NCBI GenBank assembly: GCA_030035585.1
Contig: CM057463.1
Coordinates: 140,462,736 to 140,526,735, forward strand
DNA length: 64,000 nucleotides
Origin: Dugong dugon
Taxonomy: Eukaryota > Chordata > Mammalia > Sirenia > Dugongidae
Direction: 5' to 3'
The notes beneath the pieces are model-generated. The model saw only the letters and a list, made by a program, of their open reading frames with translations, ran no database searches and was not told the origin of the DNA. Shown here piece after piece: positions 62,269 through 64,000 of the stretch (within the stretch, counting starts at the first letter, position 1; the number at the start of each line of letters is the position of its first letter). The translations under genes and the position numbers were made by a program.

Positions 62269-62457
62269 TTTTCTGCTCCTGGCCCTTTGATGGGTGCCTG
62301 GGCTTCAGGAGGAACTGACTTTTCATCTCTGGGAATGGCTGCTCCAGTGAGAAGGGCTCCTGGAGGGTTGAAGGAGATGTGGAGCCCTTTGGTCCATGGG
62401 GCAGGGTTACAGTGGCTTGAAGACAGCTCATTTTAATTCCATAGGGATGTTCATGTC
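62269..62457 (-). CDS. ARHGAP20-like: Exon: end of RA domain and linker of an ARHGAP20-like protein
   Basis: This 189-bp exon begins after a pyrimidine-rich tract ending in CATAG. It starts with GA, which completes a split codon; a preceding G would give Gly, as in the family sequence 'LIGHE'. It then carries 62 open codons and one final A, followed by the donor GTGAGT. The first residues, HEHPYGIKMS, match the end of the Ras-associating domain of ARHGAP20. Further on are LQEPFSLEQ and a stretch ending near FLLKPRHP, which resemble the conserved segment after the RA domain. The exon is richer in GC than its flanks. The open frame runs on past the donor for some codons, but the donor and the phase match to the next exon favour splicing. 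The preceding exon is not in 62458-63059 and probably lies beyond the window. Confidence 0.83.
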
Positions 62458-63059
62458 CTATGCAGAGAAAAATGTAAATACAGATTTAGGCCAACTGGTG
62501 ATGGGTATGATCAAACCTACCTTACGGCACGCGCATGTACCACACTGGCGTGCTGCAGTTCTCCTGGATTTCTGGAATAAAGAATGTTATGTCTCCTGCA
62601 GGAGCACCACGTGCACTCTCAGGGGAGAGACTCTGAATAAAACAGGTGCCCAAGCAAAGATGTTTAAAAAAAGTAAAGAGGAAATATTCTTTAAAATATG
62701 TTGCCCTGCTTGGGAAGCATAGATCATTTTGTGCATTACACAATGTGGGCTTTTGCTATGTTTCCATCTGAGAATATTTGAAGCCGGCTAGTTTCTGCCT
62801 AGAAACTAACTTGTTCTGTGCATCTTCGGCAAATTACCTGCCCCCGAACCTAAATTCATCGTTTAAGACACTTACCATTCCCATTACACAGGCTTCTACA
62901 GATCAAAGTAACAAAGTAAATATATTAATAAGCACTGGTTGTTAATGTTCTTTACATAACTGGGCTACATATGTCATGACTCACTGTGATCACTGTTCTC
63001 TAACACATGATGTCCATTTAACAGATACTTCATTATCTCTCGTTAGTGCTATAGCCAGA
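62458..63059 (-). other. Probable upstream intron, nothing recognised
   Basis: Contains the pyrimidine-rich acceptor tract for the exon at 62457. No further exon seen. Confidence 0.6.
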
Positions 63060-64000
63060 TGTCTTAGTCATCTAGTGCTGCCATAACAGAAATACCACAA
63101 GTGGATGGTTTTAACGAAGAGAAGTTTATTTCCTCACAGTCAAAGTAGGCTAAAAGTCCAAATTCAGGGTGTCAGCTCCAGGAGAAGGCTTTTTCTCTCA
63201 GTCGGCCTTCTCATCAATGTTCCCCCGGACTAGGAGCTTCTCGGCGCAGGGACCCCAGTCCAAAGGATGCGCTCTGCTCCCAGCACTGCTTTCTTGATGG
63301 TATGAGGTCTCCCTGTCTCACTGCTCACTTCTGTCGTTTATATCTCAAGAGATTGCCTCAGGACACAATCCAGTCTTGTAGATCAGGTCCTGCCTTACTA
63401 ACACAACTGCCACCCATCCTCCCTCATTAACATCATAGAGGCAGGTTTACAACATACAGGAAAATCACACAGTACCAGGGATCATGGCCTAGCCAAATTG
63501 ATAGACACATTTTTGGGGGGACATAATTCAAACCATGACATTCCACACTTTGGCCCCCCAAAAATCACATCCTTGCAACATGGAAAACATATTCATCTCA
63601 TCATATCATAGCAAAAGTCTTAACTCCAAGTCCAAAATCCAAAAATTCCTCTTCATCTGTGAAATCTAGAATACAAATTATCTGTTTCCAAAGGTACAAT
63701 GGCAGAACAGGCATAAGCTAGAGATTTCCATTACAAATGGGAGAAATTGAAGGGAAAGAAGTGATAAAAGGCACCAAGCAAGTCAGCAGAACACATTACA
63801 TTAGCCCTCAAGGCTTTGAAAATAATCCTCTGTTCTCTGAGACAATTTACACAATGGCCCTGCCCTCAAGACTCTAGGTATTGGCCACAGTCTCTGGATT
63901 TTGAGTGGAGGCCCCTTGGCCCTGGGCTTCAGCTCCGCCTTCCAGGCCCACTGGGACAGCAACTCTGCTCCCTTGGCTTTAGGCCCACCATTCTCCTAGT
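63060..64000 (-). mobile_element. MaLR-like provirus, LTR and start of internal region
   Basis: LTR 63060-63540 (same as 36114-36655). Right of it come 'tttggccccccaaaaatcac' and 'tcatagcaaaagtcttaact', the reversed 3' internal region of a MaLR element, continuing to the window edge. This would be the element's 3' LTR; the rest lies outside. Confidence 0.8.

Larger units (their letters stand above)
57638..62457 (-). other. ARHGAP20-like: Partial ARHGAP20-like RhoGAP gene locus, three exons
   Basis: Three minus-strand exons (62457-62269, 59842-59670, 57799-57638) are separated by introns of about 2426 and 1870 bp. Each has an AG acceptor and a GT donor. The phases fit: the first exon leaves one base (A), which joins GC of the second to make AGC (Ser); the second-to-third join is between codons. 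Joined, they read without a stop through 175 residues: RA-domain tail, basic/aromatic linker, and the beginning of a RhoGAP domain. Motifs in order are HEHPYGIKMS, INWAFQRGS, GRLFGVPL and NQKGPLTEGILR, in the order I know from ARHGAP20. The family accelerates GTP hydrolysis by Rho GTPases and can respond to Rap1 through its RA domain. No exon for the second half of the RhoGAP domain was found to the left. Paralogue identity and intactness are inferred. Confidence 0.85.

Noticed and set aside
62522-62743. Minus-strand open frame just upstream of the first exon
   Set aside because: No RA-domain similarity and no donor ending with the G needed to complete the split Gly codon.

Overview
The window is nuclear DNA of a placental mammal, and of an afrotherian in particular, most likely an elephant (Loxodonta, Elephas or a close relative). 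The evidence is more than a dozen AfroSINEs, which have a tRNA-like head beginning near 'gagccctggtgg' and a tail shared with RTE LINEs. There are also several RTE (RTE1/BovB-like) LINE copies carrying the same tail, alongside ordinary L1, L2, MIR and ERVL/MaLR repeats. It looks like an AT-rich, repeat-dense interval. No bacterial gene, CRISPR array, rRNA or intact tRNA gene was seen.

Left to right: 1-5725 is the 5' two thirds of a minus-strand L1. 5726-15265 is sparse sequence with two AfroSINEs, a 99-bp GT repeat, a MIR, an MLT1-like LTR, an L2 block and an L1 3' end. 15300-23590 holds old L1 and L2 pieces, a roughly 222-bp tandem duplication and an RTE with a readable reverse transcriptase. 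24148-27805 holds an AfroSINE and a minus-strand RTE. 28718-35905 is a three-level nest: MIR, split by an AfroSINE, split by a nearly complete 6.8-kb L1. 36114-42833 holds LTRs, another RTE and a MaLR-type provirus with both LTRs. 42950-57637 is LTRs, L1 ends, MIRs, AfroSINEs and unassigned AT-rich DNA.

The only host protein-coding content I can support lies on the minus strand near the right end. Three exons at 62269-62457, 59670-59842 and 57638-57799 join in phase, have good splice sites, and encode the end of a Ras-associating domain, a linker and the first part of a RhoGAP domain with its arginine finger. The protein resembles ARHGAP20 (rho GTPase-activating protein 20 or 20-like). Earlier exons must lie beyond 64000. 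I found no later exon in the 57 kb to the left, so the locus is either a gene with a very long next intron or a truncated copy.

The interest therefore lies in this gene fragment and in the layered insertion history around it. Apart from the gene fragment, I see nothing that amounts to an undescribed functional system.
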